From Rhodovulum strictum (GTDB taxonomy: Bacteria; Pseudomonadota; Alphaproteobacteria; Rhodobacterales; Rhodobacteraceae): DNA of 64,000 bases. Where the stretch lies: assembly GCF_009649175.1 (NCBI RefSeq), contig NZ_WJPO01000016.1, positions 1 through 64,000 of the forward strand, read 5' to 3'. This document shows positions 26,555-34,796 of this stretch, one piece after another (position 1 is the stretch's first letter; every line of letters starts with the position of its first letter). The position numbers and the translations under genes are program-made. The notes beneath the pieces are model-generated. The model searched no databases and had not been told where the DNA came from. It saw only the letters and a list, made by a program, of their open reading frames with translations.

Positions 26555-27524
26555 GGCCGGTCACCACGGTCTCGCCAGGGACAAGCCCGGTCAGGATCTC
26601 GCGCCATTCGGCGCCGTCATGGGTCACGATCTCGCCCGGAACGACAGCCCGGCGCACCGGCCCTGCCGGCCCTGCCACGGTCACGAAATCCAGCCCGCCG
26701 GAACGGCTGACCGCCTCGGGCGGGACCAGAAGTGCCGCGCGCGTGCCCACCGGCAGGCGCACCGGCACGCGGCGGCCGACGAAGCGGCCATCAAGCCCCT
26801 CGACCTCGACATCGGCGATCACGCGGCCGCCCTCGATCTGGGGATAAATCTTGGCCAGCCGCCCGGTCTGTCCGTCAAGCCCCACGCCCGCGCCCAGCGC
26901 GATCGCATCGCCCTCGGCCAGGTCGGTCGCATGGCGTTCGGGCACGGCAAGGCGCAGGAACACCCCGCCGCCGCCGATTGCGGCCACCGTCTCGCCCGGC
27001 GCGATCACCGAACCCAGCGATTGCGGCACCGACAGCACCACGCCCGCATCGGGCGACAGAACGGCGCCTTCGGCCACCTGCTGCTCGATCACCCGGCGCT
27101 CGGCCTCGGCGGTGCCGATCTGGCCCTGCAACACGTCGACCTGGGTGCGTAACTGGTCCAGCCGCTGCTGGGTGATGACGCCCCGCTCGCGCAGCGCCTC
27201 GCCCCGTTCCAGATCGGTCGTCGCGGTCTGAAACTGGGTTCGCAGCGCAGTCAGTTGCGCGTCGATGGCGCGCAGCTGAAAGCTCAGCTTGTCATCCTCG
27301 ATCCGCGCAATCTCCTGGCCCGCCTCGACCCGGTCGCCCTCGGTCACCTTCAGTTCGACCAGCGTGCCGCCGATCCGCGCGCGGGCAGGCACCCGGTCGC
27401 GGGTTTCGACCTGACCATGGACGGCCTTCCATTCGGTGATCTCGACCGGCTGAAGCACCAGTTCGGTCGCCGCGACCGGCAGGGCCGCAACAAGCATCAG
27501 TATGGATAGAAGCGTTCTCGTCAT
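26547..27524 (-). CDS. RND efflux periplasmic adaptor (membrane fusion protein)
   Basis: The protein has 325 residues and a signal peptide (MTRTLLSILMLVAALPVAAT). The lipoyl half (RIGGTLVELKVTEGDRVEAG) is followed by a coiled-coil hairpin (about 80-135, rich in Gln, Leu and Arg), a second lipoyl half (VLSPDAGVVLSVPQSLGSVI) and beta-barrel segments ending in LVPGETVVTGHE. It is the first gene of a two-gene efflux operon. The ATG at 27524 follows AAAGGACGG and places the signal peptide at the start. No regulator is adjacent. Confidence 0.9.
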   Translation of the reverse strand: MTRTLLSILMLVAALPVAATELVLQPVEITEWKAVHGQVETRDRVPARARIGGTLVELKVTEGDRVEAGQEIARIEDDKLSFQLRAIDAQLTALRTQFQTATTDLERGEALRERGVITQQRLDQLRTQVDVLQGQIGTAEAERRVIEQQVAEGAVLSPDAGVVLSVPQSLGSVIAPGETVAAIGGGGVFLRLAVPERHATDLAEGDAIALGAGVGLDGQTGRLAKIYPQIEGGRVIADVEVEGLDGRFVGRRVPVRLPVGTRAALLVPPEAVSRSGGLDFVTVAGPAGPVRRAVVPGEIVTHDGAEWREILTGLVPGETVVTGHE

Positions 27525-27864
27525 CCTGGTCCGTCCTTTCGGGGACTTGCGGTCACATCCGGGCATCGGATATTACATGCATATTTTTGAATATATGGAC
27601 CAGCGCACGCCGCGCTGCAAGGCCGAAGTCACGACACGCGCCGCGTGTATCGTCGCAGTCGACCGGATGGCGAAAAGGAAAAGTCGCGCGTTCCCCGGAA
27701 AGCCCGTTCACAAATATTACCGAAATCCTTGTCCCAAACCGCCCCGACCCTTATGCTATGGCCATTCGCGGCGTGCCGACTTGGGCGGTGCCGGATCGTG
27801 CCGATTGTTGTGTATTGGTTTTCCCGGGGAGCGGTCGCCCGGTCCGTAGGTCAAGATTACGTCC
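27525..27864. promoter_or_regulatory. Divergent intergenic region upstream of the efflux adaptor gene
   Basis: No gene is supported in these 340 bases. An unusually AT-rich patch (27571-27596) contains the inverted repeat ATATT-TTTG-AATAT (27581-27594), and TAATAT can be read as a -10 element toward the adaptor gene. The right half is ordinary GC-rich sequence with nothing recognised. Confidence 0.35.
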
Positions 27865-28248
27865 ATGAACCAGCCGACAGCCGCCATTCCCCAGCGCGAC
27901 GGCACCTCGGGCTCCGAGGACGACCCCGATGGGCTGACCGAATTCGCCCTGGAAACGCTGCTGTCCAGCCCCGATGGCTGGCGCCGATTCGCCCGCGATG
28001 CCGCCCGGCGCTGGCCCGAGTTGCCGCCGCTGGCCATCGTCTTTGCACTGGTCAATGCCTCGGCCCAGATCGAGGCGATCTTTGCCGAAGGCAGCCCCGC
28101 GCGCGTTTCGGCCCAGCATGGGTTTCGCGTGGCCGGGCTGATCTCGGCCGACCTTTACGCAATCGAGATGCTGGGCCTTGACCGGTCGCGGGCCGCCGAT
28201 CTGCTTGCCTATTGGCGGGCCCATGACGATTATTTCCTGACGCTCTGA
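27865..28248 (+). CDS. Small soluble protein of unknown function upstream of deoC
   Basis: The protein has 127 residues and an acidic, probably disordered N-terminus (about 1-25). A helical domain follows with WRRFARDAARRWPELPPLAI, FALVNASAQIEAIFAEGS and LLAYWRAHDDYFLTL. No family is recognised and there are no membrane segments. The stop is 11 bp before the deoC GTG, so it may share that transcript. Codon use and composition match the neighbours, which supports a real gene. Confidence 0.65.
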   Translation: MNQPTAAIPQRDGTSGSEDDPDGLTEFALETLLSSPDGWRRFARDAARRWPELPPLAIVFALVNASAQIEAIFAEGSPARVSAQHGFRVAGLISADLYAIEMLGLDRSRAADLLAYWRAHDDYFLTL

Positions 28249-28259
28249 GCCACGCCGCC

Positions 28260-29261
28260 GTGCCTCCGGACGCCCCCCGAACCGAAACCTTGCCCCCCGC
28301 AGCACCGCCGCAGCCGAGCCACACGCGCAATCCGGGCCTGCCGCTGGATCCGGGCTGGCTGCGGGCGACGCGGGTCAACCGTCCGGCGGCCGAGCAATAT
28401 TGCGCCAGCCTGCCCGGCCGTCGGCCGGTGACGGGGGCGCATCGGGCGGCGTGGATGCTGCGGACGGTCGGGCTGATCGACCTGACGACGCTTGCGGGCG
28501 ATGACACGCCCGGCCGGGTGCAGCGGCTATGTGCCAAGGCGCGCCAGCCGATGCGGGCCGATCTGCTGGCGGCGCTGGGAGTTGTGGGCCTGACCACCGC
28601 GGCCGTCTGCGTCTATCACGAGATGATCGCGCCCGCCCTGGCCGCGCTGCGCGGATCGGGCATCCCGGTTGCGGCGGTATCCACGGGGTTTCCGGCCGGG
28701 CTTTCGCCCATGGCGACGCGGCTGGCCGAGATCGAGGCATCGGTGGCAGCGGGCGCTGCGGAAATCGACATCGTGATCTCGCGCCGCCATGTGCTGCTGG
28801 GCGACTGGGCCGCGCTTTACGACGAGGTGGCCGCCTTTCGCGCCGCCTGCGGACCCGCGCATCTGAAGACGATCCTGGCAACGGGCGAGTTGGGCAGCCT
28901 GACCAATGTCGCGCGTGCAAGCCTTGTGTGCATGATGGCGGGGGCGGATTTCATCAAGACCTCGACCGGCAAGGAGCCGGTGAACGCCACCCTGCCTGTC
29001 GGCCTGACCATGGTCCGCGCGATCCGCGCCTATCACGCGGCAACCGGCCAGCGGGTCGGTTTCAAGCCCGCGGGCGGGATTTCCACGGCGAAGGAGGCGC
29101 TGGTCTGGCTGACGCTCATCAAGGAGGAGTTGGGGGATCGCTGGCTTTCGCCCGACCTGTTCCGCTTTGGCGCCTCGTCGCTGCTGGGCGATATCGAGCG
29201 GCAGATCGAACAGCATGTCACGGGGGCCCATTCGGCCGCGTGGCGGCATCCGATGGGGTGA
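28260..29261 (+). CDS. deoC: Deoxyribose-phosphate aldolase
   Basis: The 333-residue protein splits 2-deoxyribose-5-phosphate into glyceraldehyde-3-phosphate and acetaldehyde during deoxynucleoside breakdown. The Schiff-base lysine is in GADFIKTSTGKEPVNATLPV and the proton-relay lysine in VGFKPAGGIST. FPAGLSP and AAEIDIVISRR are also family landmarks. It is longer than E. coli DeoC because of an N-terminal extension of about 60 residues, as in animal-type DeoC. The start is a GTG; an internal start cannot be excluded. The next gene begins 4 bp after its stop. Confidence 0.95.
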   Translation: MPPDAPRTETLPPAAPPQPSHTRNPGLPLDPGWLRATRVNRPAAEQYCASLPGRRPVTGAHRAAWMLRTVGLIDLTTLAGDDTPGRVQRLCAKARQPMRADLLAALGVVGLTTAAVCVYHEMIAPALAALRGSGIPVAAVSTGFPAGLSPMATRLAEIEASVAAGAAEIDIVISRRHVLLGDWAALYDEVAAFRAACGPAHLKTILATGELGSLTNVARASLVCMMAGADFIKTSTGKEPVNATLPVGLTMVRAIRAYHAATGQRVGFKPAGGISTAKEALVWLTLIKEELGDRWLSPDLFRFGASSLLGDIERQIEQHVTGAHSAAWRHPMG

Positions 29262-29265
29262 TGGG

Positions 29266-31539
29266 ATGGACGTTTCCGACCTGATGCAGACCATGGATTA
29301 TGGCCCCGCCCCCGAAAACCCGGCCGAGGCGCTGGACTGGCTGGCGGGGCACGGGAACCGCTTTGGCCATTTCATCGCGGGCCGGTTCACCACGCCGCGC
29401 GAGGGGGTCGAGGCACGCAACCCCGCCACGGGCGAGGTGCTGGCGATGCTGACCGCCGCAACCGCCGAGGAAGTGGACGAGGCCGTGGCCGCCGCGCGCC
29501 GGGCGCAGCCGAAATGGGCGGGGCTGGGCGGCGCTGCGCGGGCGCGGCATCTGCGCGCGCTGGCCCGACTGATCCGCCAGCGCGCCCGCCTGATTTCGGT
29601 GCTGGAAACGCTGGACAGCGGCCAGCCGATCCGCGAAAGCCGCGAGATGGGCGTGGCGCTGGCCGAACGGCTCTTCCATCACCATGCGGGGCTGGCGCAG
29701 CTTCTGGACAAGGATTGGCCGGGCCATGTGGCACAGGGCGTCAGCGGCCTGATCCTGCCCTCGTCCGCTGCGCTTCTGACGCTGGCATCGCTGGCCGCAC
29801 CCGCGCTTTCGGCGGGGAACACGCTGGTTCTGAAACCCGCCGAACGAACCTCGCTGGGTGCGCTTCTGTTCGCCGATCTCGTACGCGAGGCGGGGTTGCC
29901 CAGGGGGGTCGTCAATGTCGTGAACGGTGGCGCGGCGGTGGGCGAATTGCTCGTGGCCCATCCCGGGATCGACGGGATCGGCTTTGCCGGGACGGCCGGT
30001 GTGGGGCGGGCAATCCGGGCGGCAACGGCGGGCAGCGGCAAGGCGCTGGGACTACATCTGGCGTCGAAACCGCCGGTGATCGTCTGCGAGGATGCCGATC
30101 TCGACGCGGCGGTCGAGGGCGCGGTCGAGGCGCTGTGCACCCGTGGCCCGGCTGGCGGCGCGGGGGCGCGGCTGATCCTTCAGGAAGGGATCGCCGGGGA
30201 TTTCCTTGGGCGGCTCAAGGCGCGGATGACCCGGCTGCGGCTGGGCGATCCGCTGGACAAGGGCACCGATATCGGCGCGCTGATCGACGAGGGCCAGCGC
30301 GACCATCTGGCGGCGCTGCTGGCCGAAGGGGCGGCCGAGGGCGAGTTGTTCCAACCCGATGGCCCGCTGCCCGAACGCGGGGCGTTCCATCCGCCAACGC
30401 TGATCTCGGGGCTGGCCCCGGCGTCGCGGCTGATGCAGGCAGAGGTGTTCGGCCCGGTGCTGGTCTCGACCACCTTCCGCACGCCCGCCGAAGCGGTGCA
30501 ACTGGCCAATGACAGCCGCCATGGGCAGGTGGCCAGCCTCTGGTCCGAGACGATTGCCACCGCGCTGGAGCTGGCCCCACGGCTCGCGGCCCGGGTGATC
30601 CGGGTGAACGGAATGACCATGCCGGATGCGGCCGGGTCCGGGGGGCTGATCGACCATCTGCGGCCCGCGCGCAGGGGCAAGCGGCTGAAACCGCCTGCCC
30701 CGCCCCGGCAAGGCGATCCGCTGACGCGGTCCGAACCGCTCTGGATCGGGGGCAAGCGGGTGGCGCCCGGCGGCGGGCAGTCGCGCGCGATCCTTGATCC
30801 GCGCGGGCAAAGGATCGGCCAGGTGGGGCTGGCCACGCGCGAGGATGTCGCGGCGGCGGTCGCGGCTGCGCGCAAGGCGCAACCGGGTTGGGCGACACAG
30901 GGCGCGCCGGCCCGTGCGCAGATGCTGTTCGCCATCGCCGATACCCTGTCGACGCAGGAAGCCGATTTCGCGGACCTGCTGCGGGAAATGACCGGGGCCC
31001 CCAAGGCCGAAGTCGCGGCGGAGGTTGCACTTGGTGTCGAGCGGCTGTTCACCTGGGCCGCCCATGCCGATACGCAGGCGGGCGAGATCGGGCCGGGCCT
31101 TGCGATGCCGCTGGGCGTGATCGGCGCGATCTGCCCGGACGAGGCGCCGCTGCTGGGCCTTGTCTCGGTGCTGGCGCCTGCAATCGCAATGGGCAATGCC
31201 TGCGTGCTGGTGCCCTCGGACCCCTTCCCGCTGGCGGCTATGGCGTTCTGCCGGGTGCTGGAGAGCGCGGGCCTGCCGGGGGGTGTGGTGAACATGATCA
31301 CCGGGGCGCATGCCGCGCTGGCCGAACCGCTGGCCGCGCATATGGATGTCGATGCGGTCTGGTGCTTCTCGTCCTCGGACCTGTCGGCCGGGATCGAACG
31401 TGCGGCGGCGCGCGACCTGAAACGGACCTGGGTCAATCACGGACGCGCCCGCGACTGGTGGGGCGACGAGGGGGAGGACCGCGCGTTCCTCCGCGCGGCC
31501 ACCGAAATCAGGACAATCCGGATCCCCCGGGGCGCCTGA
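29266..31539 (+). CDS. Two-domain ALDH16-like aldehyde dehydrogenase, probable pseudoenzyme
   Basis: The protein has 757 residues. A full ALDH fold (about 1-470) is followed by a second, truncated ALDH NAD-binding half (about 491-757), the arrangement of ALDH16. NAD-site features remain in domain 1 (LVLKPAERTSLGALLFADLV; AEVFGPVLV). The three catalytic positions are lost. The oxyanion PWNFP motif reads PSSAA (Ser166-Ser167), the general-base Glu of ELGGK is His264 (LHLASK), and the nucleophilic Cys of NQGQxC falls on Gly297/Gly298 (CTRGPAGGAGAR). Domain 2 stops before its own catalytic loop. Coupling to deoC suggests a partner or regulatory role with the aldolase. The ATG at 29266 has GGGGTG upstream. 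Confidence 0.88.
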   Translation: MDVSDLMQTMDYGPAPENPAEALDWLAGHGNRFGHFIAGRFTTPREGVEARNPATGEVLAMLTAATAEEVDEAVAAARRAQPKWAGLGGAARARHLRALARLIRQRARLISVLETLDSGQPIRESREMGVALAERLFHHHAGLAQLLDKDWPGHVAQGVSGLILPSSAALLTLASLAAPALSAGNTLVLKPAERTSLGALLFADLVREAGLPRGVVNVVNGGAAVGELLVAHPGIDGIGFAGTAGVGRAIRAATAGSGKALGLHLASKPPVIVCEDADLDAAVEGAVEALCTRGPAGGAGARLILQEGIAGDFLGRLKARMTRLRLGDPLDKGTDIGALIDEGQRDHLAALLAEGAAEGELFQPDGPLPERGAFHPPTLISGLAPASRLMQAEVFGPVLVSTTFRTPAEAVQLANDSRHGQVASLWSETIATALELAPRLAARVIRVNGMTMPDAAGSGGLIDHLRPARRGKRLKPPAPPRQGDPLTRSEPLWIGGKRVAPGGGQSRAILDPRGQRIGQVGLATREDVAAAVAAARKAQPGWATQGAPARAQMLFAIADTLSTQEADFADLLREMTGAPKAEVAAEVALGVERLFTWAAHADTQAGEIGPGLAMPLGVIGAICPDEAPLLGLVSVLAPAIAMGNACVLVPSDPFPLAAMAFCRVLESAGLPGGVVNMITGAHAALAEPLAAHMDVDAVWCFSSSDLSAGIERAAARDLKRTWVNHGRARDWWGDEGEDRAFLRAATEIRTIRIPRGA

Positions 31540-31542
31540 GCG

Positions 31543-32157
31543 TTACCGCCCGCCACCGCCGAACAGGCGGCGCAGGATACCCCCGGCGCGGCTGTCCGGA
31601 TCGTCGATCAGCGGTTCGATCCGGTTTTCCTTGAAGCGGGCAAACACCGTCCAGAGCCATGCGAAGAACACCCCCAGCGCGGTCAGGAAGGCGATGTTGA
31701 ACCACGGGATGATGAATTCGTCCGGGCCCTGGGCCGGACGGACGCCGACGGCGTTGGGATAGATCGACAGATATTCGTTGCGCCAGCCGTAATGGGTGAC
31801 GACGACCCATTGCGGGTTTTCCTTGGTCGAGATCAGATCCCGCGCCATGGCCTGAAGGTTCGAGGTATTGACCTTGAAATAGGGCGGCCAGCCCCAGCCG
31901 GTATCCTGGTTGCGATAGACCATCGGCTTGTCGTTGGGGCGGAAGGTCTCGATGAAATGCACGTCGCGATTGGGCACGCCGCTGGCGGTCCCGGGTGGCG
32001 TACCTGCCCAGAAGATCGAGTTGTCGCCAAAGTCGATCCGGCGCACCTCGGTATTGGTGATCCGCACGATGTCGTGCTGGGGCAGCGTGTAGTGCAGGAA
32101 GGAAAAGACCAGCGCGGCGATCACCGCAAGGAAGGTCCATTTGACGTAAACCATCAC
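31543..32157 (-). CDS. DUF1523-family membrane protein
   Basis: The protein has 204 residues. An N-terminal membrane helix (WTFLAVIAALVFSFLHYTLP), an extracytoplasmic domain (IVRITNTEVRRIDFG; then WVVVTHYGWRNEYLSIYPNA) and a second helix (WFNIAFLTALGVFFAWLWTV) precede a basic, Gly-rich cytoplasmic tail. This matches DUF1523, a family I know from Rhodobacterales, with no assigned function. The start lies 4 bp after the stop of the 88-residue membrane protein, so the two form an operon. Confidence 0.88.
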   Translation of the reverse strand: MMVYVKWTFLAVIAALVFSFLHYTLPQHDIVRITNTEVRRIDFGDNSIFWAGTPPGTASGVPNRDVHFIETFRPNDKPMVYRNQDTGWGWPPYFKVNTSNLQAMARDLISTKENPQWVVVTHYGWRNEYLSIYPNAVGVRPAQGPDEFIIPWFNIAFLTALGVFFAWLWTVFARFKENRIEPLIDDPDSRAGGILRRLFGGGGR

Positions 32158-32161
32158 AGCC

Positions 32162-32428
32162 TCACGTGTAATTGACGATGTAGATGATCGTGCAGACCAC
32201 GATCATCGGAATGACATAGACCCCGAGGATCAGCTTGCGCCGAAGCGAGCGATCATAAAGTGCCAGCCCCTTGCGGACAAAGGCATCACGATCGCCCGTG
32301 CCGATCCTTTCGTCCCAGTGCCGCCGCAACTTCCTGCGCCGCTCGGCCCGGGAATAGAGCGAGACGGCGACATACACCACCGTCAGGACGACGAATCCCA
32401 GAAGAAGAAAGCGCAGCAGGGCGAACAT
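32162..32428 (-). CDS. Small two-helix membrane protein paired with DUF1523
   Basis: The protein has 88 residues. It has two hydrophobic helices (LLRFLLLGFVVLTVVYVAVS and LILGVYVIPMIVVCTIIYIV) separated by a highly charged 40-residue loop (RAERRRKLRRHWDERIGTG). No named family is recognised. GAGGGAG lies before the ATG at 32428. The tight spacing with the DUF1523 gene suggests the two proteins act together in the membrane. Confidence 0.8.
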   Translation of the reverse strand: MFALLRFLLLGFVVLTVVYVAVSLYSRAERRRKLRRHWDERIGTGDRDAFVRKGLALYDRSLRRKLILGVYVIPMIVVCTIIYIVNYT

Positions 32429-32563
32429 TTCGGCTCCCTCGGGCCGCGGGATATCGGCTACCTTCACTCGCGTTCCGATATAGGCGCATCGGGGGCGGTT
32501 TGCACCCCGACCGGACGCCGCGGCAGGATTGCTGCGGCAATCGGCGCGCGCTAGGCTTTCGCG

Positions 32564-33850
32564 ATGGACATGGACCGATGGCAGGGGCTTGAGGCGGCAA
32601 TCGCCGCGCGACGCGGCGAACTTGTGGCGCTGACGCAGGATCTGATCCGCATTCCTACACTGAACCCGCCGGGGCGGAACTATCGCGAGATCTGCGAGTT
32701 CCTTGCCGCCCGGCTGGCGGCAAAAGGGTTTGGCGTCGAGATGATCCGCGCGGTGGGCGCACCCGCCGACAGCGAGGCGCATCCGCGCTGGAACCTGATC
32801 GCCCGGCACGAGGGCGCGGAACCGGGGGAATGCGTGCATTTCAACGGCCATCACGACGTTGTCGAGGTCGGCCATGGCTGGAGCGTCGATCCCTTCGGCG
32901 GCGAGGTTCGGGATGGCCGCGTCTATGGCCGCGGCGCCTGCGACATGAAGGGGGGACTCGCCGCCGCCGTGATCGCCGCCGAAGCCTTTGTCGAGACCTG
33001 CCCGGATTATCGCGGCGCCATCGAGATCAGCGCCACGGCGGACGAGGAATCGGGGGGCTATGGCGGTGTCGCCTGGCTGGCCGAACGCGGCTGGTTCGAT
33101 CCCGACCGGGTCCAGCATGTCATCATCCCCGAACCGCTGAACAAGGATCGCATCTGCCTCGGCCATCGCGGCGTCTGGTGGGCCGAGATCGAGACGCAGG
33201 GGCGCATCGCCCATGGCTCGATGCCCTTCCTGGGCGATTGCGCGGTGCGCCACATGGGGGCGGTGATCGCCGAGATGGAGGAAACGCTGTTCCCGCTGCT
33301 GGCCGGCCGCCGAACCGCGATGCCGGTGGTACCCGAAGGCGCGCGGTCCTCGACGCTGAACATCAACGCGATCCATGGCGGCGAACCGGAACAGGCGGCC
33401 GATTACACCGGCCTGCCCGCGCCCTGCGTGCCCGACCGCTGCCGCATCGTGATCGACCGGCGCGTGCTGATCGAGGAGGACATTTCCGAGGTCAAGGCCG
33501 AGATCGCCGCGCTGATGGAGCGGGTCAAGGCACGGCGCCCGGGCTTTGCCTACGAGATCCGCGAGCTGTTCGAAGTGGCGCCCACCATGGCCGCGCGCGA
33601 TGCCCCGGTGGTGACGGCCGTGGCAGCGGCCATCGAGCAGGTTCTGGGCCGGGCACCGGATTTCGTCGTCTCGCCCGGCACCTATGACCAGAAGCATATC
33701 GACCGGATCGGGCGGCTGAAGAACTGCATCGCCTATGGGCCGGGGGTGCTGGACCTGGCGCATCAGCCCGACGAATGGGTGGGCATCGACGACATGCTGG
33801 ACAGCGCGCGGGTGATGGCGCGGGTGCTGGGGATGCTGCTGCTGCGGTAA
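32564..33850 (+). CDS. M20-family metallopeptidase (acetylornithine deacetylase / desuccinylase type)
   Basis: The protein has 428 residues. The metal ligands are visible in order: HFNGHHDVVEVGH, GRGACDMKGGLAAAV, the Glu-Glu pair of ATADEESGGYGG, IIPEPLN and the late histidine near SPGTYDQKHID. A dimerisation lid domain sits at about 185-310. The enzyme hydrolyses an N-acyl amino acid or similar amide with two zinc ions. It resembles ArgE/DapE-type deacylases, but the exact substrate cannot be set, so no symbol is given. It stands alone, followed by a terminator-like repeat. Confidence 0.88.
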   Translation: MDMDRWQGLEAAIAARRGELVALTQDLIRIPTLNPPGRNYREICEFLAARLAAKGFGVEMIRAVGAPADSEAHPRWNLIARHEGAEPGECVHFNGHHDVVEVGHGWSVDPFGGEVRDGRVYGRGACDMKGGLAAAVIAAEAFVETCPDYRGAIEISATADEESGGYGGVAWLAERGWFDPDRVQHVIIPEPLNKDRICLGHRGVWWAEIETQGRIAHGSMPFLGDCAVRHMGAVIAEMEETLFPLLAGRRTAMPVVPEGARSSTLNINAIHGGEPEQAADYTGLPAPCVPDRCRIVIDRRVLIEEDISEVKAEIAALMERVKARRPGFAYEIRELFEVAPTMAARDAPVVTAVAAAIEQVLGRAPDFVVSPGTYDQKHIDRIGRLKNCIAYGPGVLDLAHQPDEWVGIDDMLDSARVMARVLGMLLLR

Positions 33851-33866
33851 CGGGTGGCGGATGGGT

Positions 33867-33938
33867 CGCAAGGGGGGCGCTGCCCCCCGTCCTTGCGGAC
33901 TCCCCCCGGGATATGTGCGGCCAGAAGAAGGAGGGGGG
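33867..33938. repeat. Rhodobacteraceae-type intergenic repeat with two hairpins (terminator-like)
   Basis: CGCAAGG (33867-33873) pairs with CCTTGCG (33891-33897) around a G-run/C-run inner stem. A second hairpin pairs CCCCCC (33902-33907) with GGGGGG (33933-33938) around GGGATATGTGCGGCC and AGAAGAAGG. It lies between convergent genes and probably ends both transcripts. The AGAAGAAGG core recurs at 20605-20627. Confidence 0.65.
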
Positions 33939-33945
33939 CGGCGCG

Positions 33946-34755
33946 TCAATGCGCCGGGGCGTTCACCGGGTCGAGCAGGGTGCGCCCGCCATCCACCGTC
34001 ATGATCTGGCCGGTGATGAACTGCGCCCCGTCCGAGGCAAGGAACTGCACCGCCTCGGCCAGTTCGGCGGGCTTGGCGATGCGGCCGAGCGGGGTATGCA
34101 TGCGGATGTCGTCGCGATATTCGGCATGATCCTTGAGCACACCCTGAAGGCTGGCCGAGAGCACCGAGCCGAAGGCGACCGCGTTCACCCGGATGCGGTG
34201 CGGCGCGAGCGCGACGGCCATCGAGCGCGTGAGTTGGTCGAGGGCGGCGCAACTGACCGAATAGCCCATCAGGTCGGGATGGGTGCGACGGGCCGCGATC
34301 GAGGAAATGTTCACGATCGCCCCGGCGCAGCCTTCTTCCAGCCCGTCCTCTTCGGCCTGGCGGATCATCCGCCGGGCAACGCATTGGCTGATCCGCAGGC
34401 CGGTCATCAGGTTCTGCTGCAACAGCGTCTCGACCGCATCCTGATCGGGGTCGAGCGGGTCCGAGGCGATCATCTGGCGGCTGGCATTCACCAGGATGTC
34501 GATGCGGTCGTAAGCGTCGATGGTGGCCGAGAGCAGGTTCGCGACCGTCAGCCGCTGGCGCAGGTCACCCGCGAAGTAACGCATGCTGCCTTCGGTTTCG
34601 GTCTGCTTGCCGCATTCGTCGATCAGCCGGGCCTCGTCGATATCGGCGAACATCACCTTGGCGCCGCGATTGACGAAATGCCGCGCGATGGCAAGGCCGA
34701 CGCCATTGGCCGCGCCGGTCACGATGGCGGTCTTGCCAGCGATGGAGAAGGTCAT
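33946..34755 (-). CDS. Short-chain dehydrogenase/reductase-fold protein with altered active site
   Basis: The protein has 269 residues. It has the Rossmann motif TGAANGVGLAIARHF, an acidic residue after beta-2 (FADIDEARL, suggesting NAD preference), NISSIAARR with the catalytic Ser, and the closing IRVNAVAFGSV and GGRTLLDP segments. In the active-site motif Tyr-x3-Lys, Tyr165 is kept but Lys is replaced by Cys169 (GYSVSCAALDQL, codon TGC), and the usual NNAG is NASR. It may be inactive or use unusual chemistry. AGGAG precedes the ATG at 34755. Its substrate is unknown. Confidence 0.87.
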   Translation of the reverse strand: MTFSIAGKTAIVTGAANGVGLAIARHFVNRGAKVMFADIDEARLIDECGKQTETEGSMRYFAGDLRQRLTVANLLSATIDAYDRIDILVNASRQMIASDPLDPDQDAVETLLQQNLMTGLRISQCVARRMIRQAEEDGLEEGCAGAIVNISSIAARRTHPDLMGYSVSCAALDQLTRSMAVALAPHRIRVNAVAFGSVLSASLQGVLKDHAEYRDDIRMHTPLGRIAKPAELAEAVQFLASDGAQFITGQIMTVDGGRTLLDPVNAPAH

Positions 34756-34796
34756 GCAGCGGAACTCCTGATTCTCGGGCGCCAAACTAGGCGATT

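Noticed and set aside
23564-26710. Plus-strand open frame of 1048 codons antisense to the second RND pump
   Set aside because: A shadow frame with no recognisable domain. The minus strand carries the full pump with its proton-relay motif.
29266-31539. ALDH16-like gene as a pseudogene caused by frameshift
   Set aside because: The frame is open over 757 codons with uniform codon use, and NAD-binding motifs are intact in domain 1. Loss is limited to catalytic positions, which points to a conserved non-catalytic protein.
33867-33938. GC hairpins after the M20 gene as a possible CRISPR or novel array
   Set aside because: Only one unit with two stems is present, and the AGAAGAAGG core fits a known type of intergenic repeat/terminator in this bacterial group.
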